DNA from: Gammaproteobacteria bacterium
Lineage (GTDB): Bacteria; Pseudomonadota; Gammaproteobacteria; Steroidobacterales; Steroidobacteraceae
Length of the DNA stretch: 7,786 bases
NCBI GenBank assembly: GCA_019242385.1
Contig: JAFAVO010000274.1
Coordinates: 1 to 7,786 of the forward strand
Direction: 5' to 3'
This document shows positions 5,923 through 7,786 of this stretch, piece by piece. Position 1 is the stretch's first letter. Each line of letters starts with the position of its first letter. The notes beneath the pieces were generated by a model that saw nothing but the letters and a program-made list of their open reading frames with translations, did not search any database and was not told where the DNA came from. Position numbers and translations under genes: made by a program.

Positions 5923-6483
5923 ATGAGTGCCAACGAACCCGGCCGGGGAGTGCCGGCGGCTACCGGCGCGGAGCCGACCACCCTGATGCCTGACAGCTCG
6001 CCTTCCACGGCCGAGCTCGAGCGGCTGCAGCAGGCGCTCGTCGAGGCCGATCAGCGCGCCAGGAACCATTACGAGCAGTACCTGCGCGCCGCCGCCGAGC
6101 TCGAGAATGTCCGCAAGCGCGCGCAGCGCGACATCGAAGCCGCCAACCGCTATGGACTCGAGAAGTTCGTCGCCGAGCTCCTGCCGGTGAAGGACAGCCT
6201 CGAGCTGGCGGTGCAGAGCGCCGGCCGCGCCGATGCGGGGAGCCTGCGCGAAGGCCAGGAAGCCACCCTGCAGCTCCTCTCGCGGGCGCTCGAGAAGCTC
6301 GGCGTTACCGCGATCGACCCGCAGGGCGAGCCTTTCGATCCGGCGCGGCACGAGGCCATGATGGCGCAGGAATCCGCTACCGCGGAGCCGAACTCGGTCC
6401 TCAAGGTGGTTCAGCCCGGCTATGAGCTCAATGGTCGGCTGCTGCGGCCTGCGCGGGTGATCGTCGCGCGGGCCCCGGCCTGA
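5923..6483 (+). CDS. grpE: Nucleotide exchange factor GrpE
   Basis: GrpE is a dimeric co-chaperone that releases ADP from DnaK so that substrate is let go and the cycle restarts. Its long helices also act as a thermosensor. The 186-residue product has a disordered Pro/Thr/Ala-rich start (about 1-28). A long coiled-coil helix (about 29-95) follows, including YEQYLRAAAELENVRKRAQRD (50-70) and KFVAELLPVKDSLELA (81-96). The C-terminal beta domain that contacts DnaK carries the signature FDPARHEAMM (138-147) and VVQPGYELNGRLLRPARVIVA (162-182). Length is close to E. coli GrpE (197). The start is fixed by an AGGAGG site. It lies 86 bases after hrcA and is probably cotranscribed with it. It is followed by dnaK after a 117-base gap holding a heat-shock promoter. 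Confidence 0.97.
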   Translation: MSANEPGRGVPAATGAEPTTLMPDSSPSTAELERLQQALVEADQRARNHYEQYLRAAAELENVRKRAQRDIEAANRYGLEKFVAELLPVKDSLELAVQSAGRADAGSLREGQEATLQLLSRALEKLGVTAIDPQGEPFDPARHEAMMAQESATAEPNSVLKVVQPGYELNGRLLRPARVIVARAPA

Positions 6484-6499
6484 TTGGAGCGATTGGAGC
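6482..6499 (+). repeat. Two tandem copies of a 9-base unit
   Basis: GATTGGAGC occurs twice in a row, starting within the grpE stop codon. It lies about 20 bases before the sigma-32 -35 box. It is probably a small replication-slippage duplication; no function is evident. Confidence 0.6.
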
Positions 6500-6519
6500 T
6501 CAGGGAGTGAGGCTTCGGG

Positions 6520-6547
6520 CTTGAAAGCGCCTCCGGCTACCCCTAAG
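6520..6547 (+). promoter_or_regulatory. Sigma-32 (RpoH) heat-shock promoter of dnaK
   Basis: CTTGAAA (6520-6526) is a perfect sigma-32 -35 box. After a 13-base spacer comes CCCCTAAG (6540-6547), which keeps the CCCC and resembles the -10 consensus CCCCATNT. The spacing and order are as in the known heat-shock consensus. The start of transcription is expected near 6553-6555, giving a leader of about 47 bases before dnaK. It would allow dnaK (and probably dnaJ beyond the window) to be induced separately from hrcA and grpE. Confidence 0.8.
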
Positions 6548-6572
6548 AAGTGACCCGGACATCCCCACTTAG
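6543..6572 (+). promoter_or_regulatory. Imperfect inverted repeat over the dnaK transcription start
   Basis: CTAAG (6543-6547) pairs with CTTAG (6568-6572), and the adjoining AAGTG (6548-6552) with CACTT (6566-6570), in an overlapping, imperfect dyad centred near 6557. This is close to the predicted start of transcription, where an operator would act. It does not match CIRCE. It may be a repressor site, a short leader hairpin or chance. Confidence 0.25.
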
Positions 6573-6590
6573 ACCTACAGAAACTGCGGC

Positions 6591-6594
6591 GGAG
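6591..6594 (+). promoter_or_regulatory. Ribosome binding site of dnaK
   Basis: GGAG lies 6 bases before the dnaK ATG at 6601, supporting that start. Confidence 0.75.
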
Positions 6595-6600
6595 TGACCC

Positions 6601-7786
<1,186 letters not shown>

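Overview
This is a GC-rich, gene-dense chromosomal segment from a proteobacterium, almost certainly a gammaproteobacterium. The proteins most resemble gammaproteobacterial families: Fur with the HHDH and CLDC motifs, a short BamE lipoprotein, and the RatA/RnfH pair. The gene order is that of the gammaproteobacterial grpE-nadK-recN-bamE-rnfH-ratA-smpB neighbourhood known from E. coli, with two differences. fur sits between bamE and recN, and hrcA precedes grpE with dnaK following it. The GC content and the hrcA-grpE-dnaK order suggest a Xanthomonadales/Nevskiales/Steroidobacterales-like lineage rather than an enteric one; that placement is inference.

Layout from left to right. Bases 1-235 (minus) hold the N-terminal half of smpB, cut by the window edge. 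Divergent from it, ratA and rnfH overlap by 4 bases on the plus strand. bamE (minus) converges on rnfH with no base between the two stop codons. A 110-base divergent region separates bamE from fur (plus). fur converges on recN (minus). recN lies 3 bases downstream of nadK on the same strand, so nadK-recN is an operon. A 120-base divergent region separates nadK from the heat-shock cluster hrcA-grpE-dnaK (plus). dnaK is cut at the right edge just after its ATPase domain.

Functionally the window combines protein and RNA quality control (SmpB for ribosome rescue; HrcA, GrpE and DnaK for chaperoning), outer-membrane assembly (BamE), iron regulation (Fur), NADP synthesis (NadK) and DNA-break repair (RecN). 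RatA is a START-like protein, and RnfH is a ubiquitin-like small protein of unsettled role. The clearest regulatory signal is a sigma-32-type promoter between grpE and dnaK. It would let dnaK be made in excess of hrcA and grpE during heat shock.

No mobile element, CRISPR array, tRNA, rRNA, prophage or unknown gene system was found; this is a conserved housekeeping region. The points worth a second look are small: the GGDGT motif in NadK, a C-terminal tail on RecN, a palindrome that supplies both stop codons between rnfH and bamE, and candidate operators near the dnaK and hrcA promoters.
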